Shown here in pieces: positions 24,319-36,347 of a DNA stretch of 64,000 nucleotides. Made by a program: the position numbers and the translations under genes. The notes below the pieces were generated by a model. That model searched no databases and had not been told where the DNA came from. It saw only the letters and a list, made by a program, of their open reading frames with translations. How positions within the stretch are numbered: the stretch's first letter is position 1; each line of letters opens with the position of its first letter. The stretch is from Rhizophagus irregularis (Eukaryota > Glomeromycota > Glomeromycetes > Glomerales > Glomeraceae), in contig NC_089438.1 in NCBI RefSeq assembly GCF_026210795.1, positions 2,749,501 through 2,813,500 on the forward strand, read 5' to 3'.

Positions 24319-26554
24319 TTAAAAGTCGAATAATATTTCAGCATTGATATAAAATAAATCCTTACTATCAGGAATTTCCAATTCATCTTGTTCTTCTGAA
24401 TGAAGATTAGGATTATTGTGTACTTCATCCTCATCTATATTAAAATAAAAATTAGAATTAAAAAAAAAAAATTGCGATTACAAATAATTATTCTACATAC
24501 CAATATCAATATTCTTTCTTTGTTGTTGCATTATTTCTTCTCTATAATAATTACTATTTTGAACATCTAGTAAAAGATTTAATGAAATTAGTTATGTTTA
24601 ATATTAAGTAGTTAAATTAACATATTAATTATTACTTTTACTTGCCATTTTTTGAATTCTTTTTAAATATTTTAAATAACTTTTTACTATTAACTAAATA
24701 ATTTAATAAAATTTATTATTTATTTAAAATAATAAAAATATATATTAGTCTAATTACCTTTAAATATACTACTTATTCTTGACGTTCTATTCTTCTGATT
24801 ATTTAATTTATCAAAATCATCAACTAGAAAACATGAATTTAATTAGTTAACGCACATGATTTAATATTAATCTAATAATACTTACTGTTATCAGGAATGT
24901 AAAAGTTATAAGATTTACTATGGAATGCTATAAGATCAAAAATAATTAATTATCTTTATTATTTATAAAATAAGAAAATTTAAAAATAACTTGTTTATTA
25001 TTACCTTCTAGTTCTTCTGTTATTTTAATGAAAAATAATGTCATTAATACACACATTATTCTCTTTAAACAATTAACTAGGAAAGTAAATAACTAGTATA
25101 TTACCTTCTGTTGCATTCCTTGGTTCGGGAAGATTTTCAAAATGATAAACTTTACTTGTACTATTCGTATAATTTTTTAGACTATCGATATTACTATTTA
25201 TTTCTAAACTATTATTTTCTTGTGATCGAATTAATGATTCATTTGATTTACTCTGATAAAAGTAATTGAGATCATTTATTTTTTTGCGAAGTGTATTAAT
25301 ATCAGGTCTTTTTGATGGATCAGCATCCCAGCATTGCATTATCAAATTTTTATATTCTAAAGGAGTTCCTGATACAATTTTTGGTCTTATACCATTAACA
25401 ATATTCATAGCAAGATCATAATTATGTTCATAATTAATAAATGGTGGTTGACCAGAAGAAATTTCCCACATAATCATTGCAATACTATAAATATCAGATT
25501 TAAAAGTCTGTTCTTTTCCAATAATAACCTCAGGTGCTACATAAGGAAGATTTCCATATATACTTTTTAATGGTTTATCTGCAGGTCCACAAAATCCAAG
25601 ATCACTAATACTAAAGTAACTCGTAAATAATATATTTCCAGAATGCAAATCCCTATGAATTGCATTTTCATCATGAATTCTGCCAAGTGACAAAATTATA
25701 TTAGCAGCAATTTGAATTCTTTCTTTCCATGTAAGTTGATGATGATTTTGTTGTAAATATTTTCTTAAATCTATATCCTTTTTATCCATTACGAGCATAT
25801 AACTTCCATTTGATGGATCTTTTGTTAATCCATAACATTGGACAATTTCTCCCCATTTATTGCTTATATTTAAATGGGACTTAGCCTAAAATAAAATAAA
25901 TGTATTAAAATTTTAAAGTACAAAGTTTATTTATTACCTTATTAAAATATCTGGATTACAAACCTCTTCAAACCAGCTTTGATTTGCATTTTCAACATTT
26001 TCTGATCTTTTAAGTACTACATACTGCTCTCTAAATCTTTTGAATTGTTGTTCTTCAGAATCCCATTCATCATAACTTCCATTAATCCATTCTGCTGTAT
26101 AAATTTCAGAACATCCGCCCTCTGTTAGATATTCAATATTTCGAAATTCATTATATGGAATCCATTCTGGTATTTTATTTGGACAAATTGCTTTCACCTG
26201 ACATTCTTTTATTAAATTATCAATATCATCATTTCCAGATGTCCAATTTGAAAAATTCGCTTTTAAATAATTCCGAACACAATGCTCACAAAACAATGTA
26301 GCTAAACATTCTTTGTTACAAATTTCACAAATTCTTTTTGTTCCTTCATTAATCCTAATTTTATCTTCATCATACCACCTAGTTAGTATTTTTATTGCTT
26401 CGGATTTTTCATTTTCTGTAAGTGATTCATCAACAAGAATTGTTTGTTTTTTAAATTCATATTGTTTATGTATATTATTGTAAATATTAAAATCTATTAA
26501 AGCAATTACTCTGTGAATTGCAACATAAACTAATTCTACACGAATATCAGACAT
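24319..26554 (-). CDS. Protein kinase with N-terminal cysteine cluster, eight exons including micro-exons
   Basis: Proposed exons, 5' to 3': 26554-25964, 25885-25105, 25016-25005, 24927-24886, 24823-24758, 24686-24642 (tentative), 24566-24501 and 24434-24319. They total 1719 bases and encode 572 residues. A zinc-binding-like cluster lies at Cys76, 79, 83, 89 and 92 (CEICNKECLATLFCEHC). The kinase domain runs from about 143: GGCSEIYTAEW loop, Lys182 in VVLKR, HRD at 274-276, Asn281, DLG in place of DFG at Asp292, and APE at 314-316. The C-terminal tail is spread over small exons and ends NNPNLHSEEQDELEIPDS-like, a tail I associate with this Rhizophagus family. One exon is only 12 bases. Catalytic residues are complete, so an active Ser/Thr or Tyr-like kinase is expected; the target is unknown. 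Confidence 0.8.
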
Positions 26555-28078
26555 GCTTAAATTTTATTAAAGTAATAAATTTGAAAAAAGAAAAAAAAAA
26601 TTCAGAACGAAGTTGGTGTCATAACGTCATAACACTTGACTTATCAAGTTAGTTGTATAACCTAATGAACGTTACATACTGTAAATCAAAAAATGTACTA
26701 CCCGAGCCTGTGGTACTGATTTACATAATAGTATTTCATTTGAATAAGGTTTATTAGATTTAATAAATTAAGAAATCTCATTGTAATAATTATAATGTTC
26801 GTTTCCAGTATGAGGATACTACTGTATTTACATGATCAAGTAATAATTTTCATAAGATTTTATTATAATATGAAATAACATATTAAATAATTCTAAATAC
26901 TGTTTATATATAGATTAACATAATATATGAACTTGATAAATAATTAGATCAAATTAAACAAGCAATTTAACAACAAAGTAATATAAAACATAAATTTGGT
27001 TTAATTTCTTGAATGTAAATTTTTTTTTTTTTTCCAGAAAAGGTTAAACTGAAGCGTTATCTAGATAATTAAATTCTCTTTTACGTTAATTAAGATAAAT
27101 TGATTATGTACATGAATATTTGGATAAAAATTAGAGAAAATATTATAACAATAAATAATTACAAACAACTTTTTATAAATTTTATTGTTCGTTTATAAAC
27201 TACGCAGTTTAGTTATGTGTAAAAATTTTATAAGTTGAAAGTGTAAAAGTGTAACAAATCAAATGATTTGTATTGTACACAATTCTGTATTTAGTTAATT
27301 ATAAATAACTAAAAGGATAAATGACATGCTGTGTAATTCCGTGTAATGTTTCATGATTGCTTTAGCCCATTTTTTTTTATGCTGATCTATCATCAAGTCT
27401 TACCACTTTTTGCCGTTAAAACTCGTACAATAATGATTTTAACTTAAAAATAAATAAAAAAAAAAATTAATAAAATAATTTTAGGAAAATGATAATGTTT
27501 AAATAATGTTTCATTAAGCATATCCTTATAAAGGAATTTTATTGAATTATTTTCGTAATTGGGATCTGCGGCATAAAAAAAGCCCTTATAATAAGGTTCC
27601 TTGATTGATTACATCATAATTAGCTTAATAAATTTCAACAAATTTTATATGATGTCTATTTAAATATTATAATTATAACGGAAGAAACAAATATTAAAAG
27701 GAAAATAAATATTTTTTTTTAATAAAAAATATGTTTATAGTTTGATTTAATAGCACTATAAAGTGGTTTGAAACAAACCGTTACATGTCATAAATATTTT
27801 TTTTTTTTTTTGTTACATAAATCGTATCAATTTGTTCTTCGGTACATTATTATTATTATTATTTGGAGATTTTTATTTTTATTTTATTTTTTTTTTGACA
27901 CTTGCAATTACATGATGTACAATAAACTATCACTAATGTAAAGTTCTATATCAGCAGTTGCTAAGATTTTTAGTTGTAATTAAACCGCTTTGAGGTTTGA
28001 GCATCAGACCATTCTGACCAGAATTGGTTAAACGATTTTAACCCGATGATAATTATAGCGATCGGATAATTCGGATAT
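26555..28078. other. Intergenic upstream of the kinase
   Basis: No gene is seen. The duplicated ATAACGTCATAACACTTG-like segment at about 26615 and a TTATTATTATTATT tract at 27848 are the only small repeats. T-rich tracts are common. Confidence 0.4.
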
Positions 28079-28265
28079 TTTTTATCAGGTAGCCGAAAGA
28101 AAGAACCGAAAAAGAGTAAATAAAATAAAAAATAAAAAAAATTTCGGTATAAGAAACCGATAAGAATATAAAAAAATAATAAAAAAAAATAATAAAATTT
28201 CGGTTTAAAAAACCGAAAAAAAGTAAAATAAAAAAAAAATAAAAAAATTTCGTTTAATAATTTTT
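28079..28265. repeat. Degenerate tandem repeat of a TTTCGGT-ACCGAAA hairpin unit
   Basis: Three to four units of about 55-60 bases consist of TTTCGGT, a short loop, AACCGA(AA), then an A/T-rich run of AAATAAAATAAAAAA type. Each unit could fold on its own CGGT/ACCG palindrome. It lies just 3' of the KDZ transposase fossil and may be part of that element's end; this is inference. Confidence 0.5.
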
Positions 28266-28329
28266 TTTTAAAAAAAAATTTATTATTGAATAAAATAATA
28301 AAATACCTATTTTTTATATATATTCTTTC

Positions 28330-30763
28330 AATTTCTAATTTTCTACATAAAGCAAGTTCAAATATTTTTCCTTTTTAAATACGCAAATCAAGTTCATAAT
28401 AATGTTGATTCATTTTTTCATATTCAGGATTATTAGGAATTAATTGTATTGAATCATCTTATTGAGATTCATAAGATTCAATAAAATTTACAAGTTTATT
28501 AAGTTGTTTAAGCATATTTTAATACTGCCCAAATTAATGTTTTTCTTATTTTATGATTATTATATTTTTTAATTTCATTCCTAAAATATATAATATTTAT
28601 TATAAATAATTATTTAGAATATTTATAAAAATAAAATAAAAAAAATTTAATTAACTTACTCAATTTTTTCTTTTAATATTATTTTTTCAAAAATAATATC
28701 AGAAGAAACAGTAGGTAATGGTTGATATTTTGGATTAATTAAATCATCTTTAATTATTTTCCAAGATGATTTAATAGTACCTAAAAAATAATTTTGCAAT
28801 TCTAATTTTTTTAAATCTTTTTATGAAATTCTTTTAATTCTAAAGCATGCTGATAGTGTTTAATTAATGTTTGACTTAAAAATCAATTATAATAAAGTTA
28901 TTAATATATAAAAATACATACAAATTATAAATAATTACCAATTTTTTGAATTCTGGTTTCTGCAAAATGATCTAATACTAATGAAAGTATAAATTTATGG
29001 TGACTTGAAGTAGTAGTTTTTGTATCTTTCCAAATATGACCAAAGTCTTTCTAACCATTTACCATCAGTAAGACAAAATCCTTCTCTTTTCTTGGATGAT
29101 AAATACATGACAAGAAGCTTCATGAGTATAAGCATGAAATACAGAAACTGCATACCATACATCTTTAACTTTTAATTGTAAAGATGTTTCATTTAGTTTG
29201 TTCTATTTATATTAAAAATATTAATAATAAATTAATTATATATTTATATTAATTATTAATATTATAAATAATTTACCTTTACATTAATTTGTGATCCAAA
29301 TTTATCTAAAATATTATTTAATAAAAATAAAGAATATACTAATCTAATAATAATAATAATTTAATAATATAACAATAATTAGTAATATAATATTTATTTA
29401 AAAATAAATACCTTTCTCCTGTTTTTATATTTAAAAATTTCACTGGAATTCCATGTTTACATGTTGTACCAACAACTCCACTAATATCCAATGCATTTGA
29501 AAGTATTTTAGAATTTTTTTCATTTACTGCCTTAAAAGCTTTCATACATGGATCATTTTCCTAACATATTATTAATTATTTAATATTTAATTTAAATTCA
29601 ACTTTTTAATATTTATTAATCAAAATTTACCTCAGAACTTTCTTTTTGTAAATATTGTAAATATAATTTTTCAAAATCAAAAAATTTATCATCCATAAAA
29701 TATTTAGAATAATAATCTTCTTCCGTATTATCATTTCCACAAATTTTTAATCATCGTAATTGAAAACATCCATCAAAACATACAGTTAATCTATTTAAAG
29801 AACCTGAATTACATGAATTTTTCTAAATAGAATAAAGATATAAGATAAGTATATATAAATATTTATATTAAGAATATCAATAAATACTTACTAATGGACA
29901 TGCAGGACAGAAACTTTAGGTTTCTTAACTACTTGTTCTGTTAAAAACTTAATTTTTTCTTTTTTAACTAATATATATTGTCTAAAAGTAGACATAAAAG
30001 GTTTAAAAATATTTTTATGACTACTAAGCTATAAATTTTAATTAAATATCATTAATAATTAAATATTGTTAAAAATGTTAAAATTCATAAAATATAATTA
30101 TTTTATACATACTTTATTATCATGAATATGTCTTAAAGCAATACAAAAACTTTCATATGATATTTGTGCTAATAGAAGTTATTCTGCAAATTCTAATAAT
30201 TTTATTTCAAATGCAATTAATGGATTTATAGGAGAAGCAGGAAATATTTCTCTGCGTGCTAACGCAACTGCAAAATTAGACTGTTCACAATTACACAAAT
30301 TCAATTGTTTTTTAATTTCATCTAGAAACAAACAAATAAATAAATTAATAAAATTTTTATAAATATTTACAAATAACAATCAACTTACGTTCAAAATAAA
30401 TACAATCGACTGTAATTATTTTAAATCGTTCATTATTATAACATTTTCCATAAAGACATATTTTCTTCAACATTACAATGACTTTCCAACTCAATTAACA
30501 CTTCTTTAAGTTGAACACGAATTGACTGCCAGGATTTATTCAAACGAGTTTGCTTTTCTCTATAAATACTATCATCACTATCAACAGGTATACTTTCATC
30601 AATAAAATCATCATTAACATCATCATCATCACTTTGTTGCAAATTAAATTCGGTAGGATTTGAATCATAAGTTAGTTCAAGAAATATAGGCTGAAGTATT
30701 GGAATTAGTAAATGCTCGTGATTTACTATATTTGACACCACGAGGTTTTTTAGTACGAGGCAT
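28330..30763 (-). pseudogene. KDZ-family transposase fossil
   Basis: From the start at 30763 (MPRTKKPRGVKYSKSRAF) the frame is lost by a shift near 30690 and resumes with an acidic stretch and LNKSWQSIRVQLKEVLIEL. A correct GT-AG intron at 30388-30322 separates VDCIYFE from KKQLNLCNCEQSNFAVALA. That is followed by the CxC1/CxC2-like segment FPASPINPLIAFEIKLLEF and a TAA at 30181-30179. Further motifs in order are CKHGIPVKFLNIKTGERY (about 29410-29470), WYAVSVFHAYTHEASC (about 29105-29155) and GFCLTDGKWLERLWSYLER (about 29020-29080). The last is the signature of Kyakuja-Dileera-Zisupton transposases. Several further stops and shifts show it is dead. KDZ elements are large cut-and-paste transposons abundant in fungi. 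Confidence 0.75.
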
Positions 30764-31499
30764 TTTGCCAAAAAAGTTTTTGATTCAGTCTCCTAAATGA
30801 AAGAAAATGTTTAACATACTTAAAAAACAACAAAGAATTTCTTTTCCGTCAGAAAAGTGAAAAAACTTACCAACTAATGTCAATAAAAATTTTGTTAAAG
30901 AAAGAATAGTATATATTAAAAAAACCAGAAATTCCTAAGTTGTTTTATTCTCAGTTTTTTCAACGTTTAATTAAGTGCCGAAGTGTAGGTTCCGCAACAT
31001 TTTTTTCGTTAGTGCCGTTGAGGCGTTGATAATTAATTGCACGTGATTAGCTCAAAATCACATAAGGGGCAGCTGCGGGCAGGCAGCTGCACAATACGGA
31101 CGTGCGAAGCGTATACCCCATGGAACAGGTTAAGACGCGTTGTTTATATTTATCTCTATTTGTCACACATTTCCGGTTACACCACGGGTACGGGATTACT
31201 TACTGCGCTTTATTAATTTATTTTTAATTAGTCAAATACGGTCAATCGGAGAATCAAAATCTAATGAGTAATGATAAAACTGTATTAATCATTTTTTTTT
31301 TCATATACTTTTTTTTATTATACTTATTCAATTCTGTAATTCTGTCGGAGTATCTATATCATTTGCTGTATTACATCAATAAGCCACAAAAAGTTTATAT
31401 CACGATGATATATAAAGTATATATATTTAGACTTCTCTCAAACTTTCTCAAATTTTCTTGAAACTTTACTAAAAAACTTATCGCTTTTACAGTAACGAA
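30764..31499. other. Promoter-side interval between the KDZ fossil and the Crinkler gene, with a GC-rich patch
   Basis: From about 30970 to 31250 the GC content is clearly higher than the surroundings. It contains CACGTG at about 31041, two copies of GCAGCTGC at 31070-31077 and 31083-31090, and TGCGAAGCGTA. Downstream a TATATAAAGTATATATA run at about 31409 lies some 90 bases before the start codon at 31500. These could be promoter elements; no factor can be named with confidence. Confidence 0.4.
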
Positions 31500-33963
31500 A
31501 TGATATTCTCACTTAATTGTTTGATTTCGGGACAAACTTCTGATGATATTATCAATGTGCCTATTGGCAATTTTTTCCTCAGCAATGAAAATATCAAGGT
31601 CGAATTTACTGATATGACCGTTGCAAACTTAAAAGAGCAACTTTCTCGCACAAAAGAAGTTATAGGAGCTAAAATAACCAAAATGAATCTTTGGAAAGTC
31701 GAACTCAAGACTTATGAAGTTAATAACCTTTCTGCAGAAGATATTGAAAGTCATGAAAGGAGCGAGAAGATGGAAGCTACGTCGAATCTCAATGAATATT
31801 ATAACAATAACGAAGACAAAAATCCTAAAAAGGGGCACATTCATATCTTCATAGTCCCCACCGACACTGGTAAGTGTCTCCCAATGCTTTACCTCTCGAA
31901 CAAGAAATTTGCAATTGAAACAATGATACATATTTCGTCATTTATTAATAATATCGAATATGCTTTCTGACTGTTATTACAACCATTAGAGCTCGGGAGG
32001 AAAAGGAGGAACACGGAAGTAGAAAGTAAGAAATGTTCTCGTTTCTATATATAACTATATATTTCATTCTATCATTCTTACAAATGTTTCTCTACAGCAA
32101 CAAGTGGAAAAAGAAAAAAATGGATGGTTAATAGTACCATTTCAAATGAAGAGAGTAAATTAGTATACTTTATTGATCCAACGGAATCGAGTGGACCACT
32201 TTATGCCATGATTCAGAAAGGAGAATTTGTAGCTTTATATGGTGCACGGGCTTCCGGGAAGTCTACACGAGTGGATCAAGCTAAGATTGAGTTGGAAAGC
32301 AAAGGCTATGTTTGCATTTAGTAGGTTCTATTTAGTAAATTGCATTCAGTATAACTGTTGCTTACATTTTTTTTTCTTCGGAACAGTATATCTTTTGAAG
32401 GAGTAAATATGGATACCATAGACACATTCTGGACATGCGTAGGCGTTGAACTATATATTGATTCTCCCCAATACTTTGGATTAAACGATGTCAAATCTGC
32501 TAGTGATTTCAAGCTAAAGTTTCGGAAAGAACAATGGAATGATAAACAAGTTGTTCTCTTCATTGACGAGTATGATGAATTATTTGGAGCAAAAGATGAC
32601 GTTAAATCCTCATTCCTTGCAGCAATTCGTAGCATTAAAAATACAAAAAGATCCTATGCACTCTGGTCTTCTGTAGTCATCGGTCCTCTAAGTATTTTAT
32701 TTCTGAAATCAGACAAAATAAATGTTTCTCCATTCAACGTTAAGGAGCCATTTAGGAACCCAAATTTCACTCTGGCACAAGTGGAGTCATTATATAAAGC
32801 TTATGGGAAAGACGCCAAATTGACCATTGCTCCGGAGGTCATTAAGGATATTTATGAACGGACGAACGGGTATGTGAAGCTGACCGGAAGTAATATGAAA
32901 TCAATACTAAATTTGTTTTCTGTTATTTGACAGGCATGCTGGCCTCGTCTGCCTTTGTGGCAAGGCTATCAGTTATTCCTTAGTAAAGAAACTTGACGAA
33001 GGAAGAAGTCTTGATTTCAAACTCTGGTCAAAGTTTCTCGTCAGTTCACTAATGTTTAATAGTATGATTATGTATCTCACATTTAAAAAGATGGTTGACG
33101 ATCTCCTTAGGCCTGATGCTAAGGAAGCTTTAGACTTTCTCCGATCTGTATTTATAGGATTTTTCGATTTTATACAAATTAATATAATTAATGAAAGAAG
33201 ACTAGCAGATTTCTTAACTGTCGAGGGGGTGCTCATAAGGAAAAGTGATACCGAGTTTAGTTACAGAATGTCGTCTATTTTTGTTGATGGATTAGTTCGG
33301 CGAGAGGTTATTCCTTTATTGTACAAATCTTGCCCAACCATTCCAGTTCCCAGAATTGATGAAGACTACTTGAAAGTCCTTGATGTTTTAATAGAGTCCA
33401 TCCGTTGTTTTGATAAAACTATTATTTGTAATGCTTTCAAGAGATCATTTAAAACTGCGCTTGTGAAAGTAGGTGGTCGTCAAAATCGGATGGTTCCTCG
33501 AGAGAGTGTTTACGATACAGAACTAAATAGAATCCTGGTGAACTGGATCGTCAATGAATGTAACTTCGAGGTCACTGGACAGTGGCATCTAATAGATCAC
33601 GCTGATAATGACGAAAAAGACAAACATTATTATAGTGATATAACTATTATGACTCCATGTCAAACAGTTGTTCTCGAGCTTTTAGCATCTGCGAATAAAA
33701 AAGAACTTAACGAACACTTTGAAAGGGTGCTCAATTATGCAGAAATGCTATCAGCAGATGACAAATGGATAGTAAATTTTACGTGTGAGGATGATGCAAC
33801 AAAGAATCCCCATTGGCCACCCAATGATAGAAAGTTTGAGAGTGTGAATGTTGTTCATTTTTATCACGACCGAAAGTTTGAAAATGTACGAATGAGCGCC
33901 CGATATATATCTGACTCTGGTACTTTTAGTTATATCACAGATCAAGTTATTCAATTACAATAA
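31500..33963 (+). CDS. Crinkler-type (CRN/CR) effector: ubiquitin-like header, P-loop NTPase, REase-like C-terminus
   Basis: Exons 31500-31869, 32098-32320, 32387-32869 and 32934-33963 give an intact 701-residue frame with GT-AG introns. Residues 1 to about 60 look like the ubiquitin-fold Crinkler header, starting MIFSLNCLISGQTSDDI. Walker A is GARASGKST at 172-180 and Walker B is VVLFIDEYDEL from 253. The C-terminal part (about 560-680) has an Asp594 ... Glu607-x-Leu pattern (YYSDITIM, VVLELLASA) followed by a His/Arg helix, as in PD-(D/E)XK-like domains of CR effectors; the usual Lys after Glu is not evident. CR proteins of fungi and oomycetes are described as nucleus-acting, DNA-targeting effectors, and R. 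irregularis has many. No N-terminal signal peptide is visible, as usual for this class. A role in symbiosis or in inter-nuclear conflict is inference. Confidence 0.85.
31990..32025 (+). other. Possible optional 36-base exon of the Crinkler gene
   Basis: Inside the first intron (31870-32097), TTAG precedes 31990 and GTAAGA follows 32025. The 36 bases are open in the phase 1 frame and would add ELGRKRRNTEVE-type basic residues between the header and the NTPase. Skipping it also keeps frame. A basic insert here could affect nuclear import. Splicing is predicted only from sequence. Confidence 0.4.
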
Positions 33964-35392
33964 TTAACTTGATTAGCTTATTTTTAATATTTGAGTTGTA
34001 TTGTAAAATATAGAAAATGTAGAAAATATTTCTTTGTGTTATATATATTACAATTAAATTAGCATTATGCTCATTTTCCCATTTATTGTATTGCGATTCA
34101 AAAAAGTGAATACAATATAAAAGTCTTTGCATGTTTCAAAAATTTCGAAGCCCAGATCTATTAATAAATGATTTTCAGAAATATATGAACGCTTTCAAGG
34201 TAGGCCAATAATGCGGGATATCATTTCTTTGTTCTCTTACATTTCCGGTGCTATTTTTTCTGGCTACGAGATTACGAGATTCTCACCCATTCATATTTAC
34301 AAAATTTTCGTCTATGCGAGACCACGATACTGATATGTACTAAAATGTTTCTAATTATTTATGAATCATATATTCGTGACGATAGAAAATCACGTGTTCT
34401 GGACAAATTTCGGAAATGAAAACCGATGTGTAAAAATTTATCGAAACTATATGTGGACACTGGACACCTATAAATTTTACTATTAAAGATTTTTCTGATT
34501 AAACTATTGATTAACTCCGTCTTACAATAAATTCCATACTAAATTGATATGTTTTTATACTTCCATAAAATTAAACTCTTCCTATCATTTACACCCCAGA
34601 TTCCATAAAAATATTTTAAATCACTATCTCTTTCATGTAACAGTTTGTTTTTTCCAAAAAAGATTTTTCGTGTCTCGAAAATAAATAAAGTAACACTTTC
34701 AGACATATCTACACAAGGAAAAAATTTTCTCCTTAGTGTTTTTCAAAAAAAGTGAAACTGCTACATTATCTTTCAAATGCTAATTAAATACAAAGTTATC
34801 AAATTTTCGGATTTTTTAACGGTAATGCCTCCAATTCCACGACGTGATCGCCAATTGAAAAAGGCAGGTGAAATACGAGCCCAAAATTAAAAGAGAATAA
34901 AGACAATGATTTATTTATCATTATATTATTGTATGTATGTATAGTATAATAATAATAGGATTAGGAAAATATAATTGAACCAATATTATTATTGTTGCAA
35001 TGTAAATTTATAGGGTCCACATATGGTTTTGATTTAATTAGTTAACCGCACACCCCAATGCAACGCGGAGTGCATTAGAGAATTGTCCCTTATGTAAAAG
35101 CAATATGTCAGTTCGTATTGTTCTTAAATAAAAACTAATTTTTAGTGATTTTTACATAGAATATGAATATTAATTAATTTAAATGAAATAATTTTTCATT
35201 TTGTTTTTAAATGAAGATATCTATTATTATTTATTAACACTTATGTGTGTTTTTAGGAAGATAGTTTAAAAAGCAAAGTTTTTATTTTTTGGGCAAAATA
35301 GCATGGGCTAATGAGGGACTTCAAGAACTGATAACTTTTGGTAAGATATACAATACTATTACCGCATATTGAGTAAAACTTACATATGTTAT
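33964..35392. other. Intergenic, no gene seen
   Basis: The sequence is AT-rich with no sustained frame. A short GC-richer scrap at about 35043-35090 (AACCGCACACCCCAATGCAACGC) has no assignment. Confidence 0.4.
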
Positions 35393-35872
35393 TGTTACGG
35401 GGATCTGCGCCACATCGAAGGTTAGTATAAGATTCCCGTGATCAGCAGTGTAACAGTGTAATTTATACTTTGTATAATTTATACTAAATTTAATTTACAC
35501 CCAGTGTAATTTATACGAAGTTTAACTTACACGTAGTATAACTTATACCAAAATTTCAAACAATATTTATAGAATGGGCGAACAGTGAGGAAGAAGGTTT
35601 TATTGAGTATTAATTTTTAGTTTAGTTTTATCAGTAATATTGCAGATCGCCAGTGGAGGCGGCAATATTCTATCTTTTTATTATGATTTATGAATTAGTA
35701 TTTATTTATTTGTATTGTTTCATTATTTTAATTTATTATTTATTTTGAATAAACTTATACTTTAAAAATTAAACATATAAACTTTAAATCCACATATACA
35801 CTTTATTTTACAATAAACACAACACGAATTTCTGTTACTATTACGTGATCCTGACGCAATTTGATAGTAACA
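35393..35872 (+). mobile_element. Single 480-base LTR (Ty3-like) followed by a primer-binding-site-like sequence
   Basis: The segment begins TGTTACGGGG and ends GATAGTAACA, so it has the TG...CA and short terminal inverted repeat (TGTTAC/GTAACA) of an LTR. Immediately after it comes ATTTGGTGCC, a plausible tRNA primer-binding site, so this is a left LTR with a remnant of interior sequence. Within it lies a run of TGTAATTTATAC-like motifs (about 35456-35550) in alternating orientation. I see no second LTR and no gag or pol frame in the window. The frame on the minus strand at 35803-36075 overlaps the LTR end and is not a gene. Confidence 0.6.
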
Positions 35873-36347
35873 ATTTGGTGCCTTCTGCCAGAAATCTGAT
35901 ACTCACCCAAGTTATATGATAAATTATAATCTATATTTTGAACAAATTGGTATACACGAATATTAGCATAGACAATTAAATAATAACATACAGCAAATAT
36001 TATACTATCATAGGTGATTGGTTTAGTCCGGAATGACGTTAAACTACTATCATTAACTACCATTTGTGTGATCAATGTGTTAATATTTTAGAAGTTCAAT
36101 CCGATAGAAATTTGGTTTTTGTATTTTTAGAAATTTTTGTTACCATGCGTTTATTGAATTATTAATCATTTAATTAATTCTAAAGGTGAAGCTTAAATTT
36201 TAATTGGCTCCATTAAAATTTTATTTTCATTTAAATAGGTTTTGAAAGTATTTTACTTAAAATTTACTTGGAAATTCTTTTCTTTCGTAAAATATTCATT
36301 TTTATTTTTGAACTTGGAAACGTATTTTTGCTACTAACCAATAAAAC
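35873..36347. other. Probable interior remnant of the LTR element, no gene
   Basis: This follows the primer-binding-site-like sequence. No gag-like frame survives. Confidence 0.3.

Noticed and set aside
31487-33236. Minus-strand frames opposite the Crinkler gene
   Set aside because: They are antisense shadows of a well-supported plus-strand gene with correct splice sites.
35803-36075. 90-codon minus-strand frame at the LTR end
   Set aside because: It straddles the LTR boundary and primer-binding-site-like sequence; no protein-like features.
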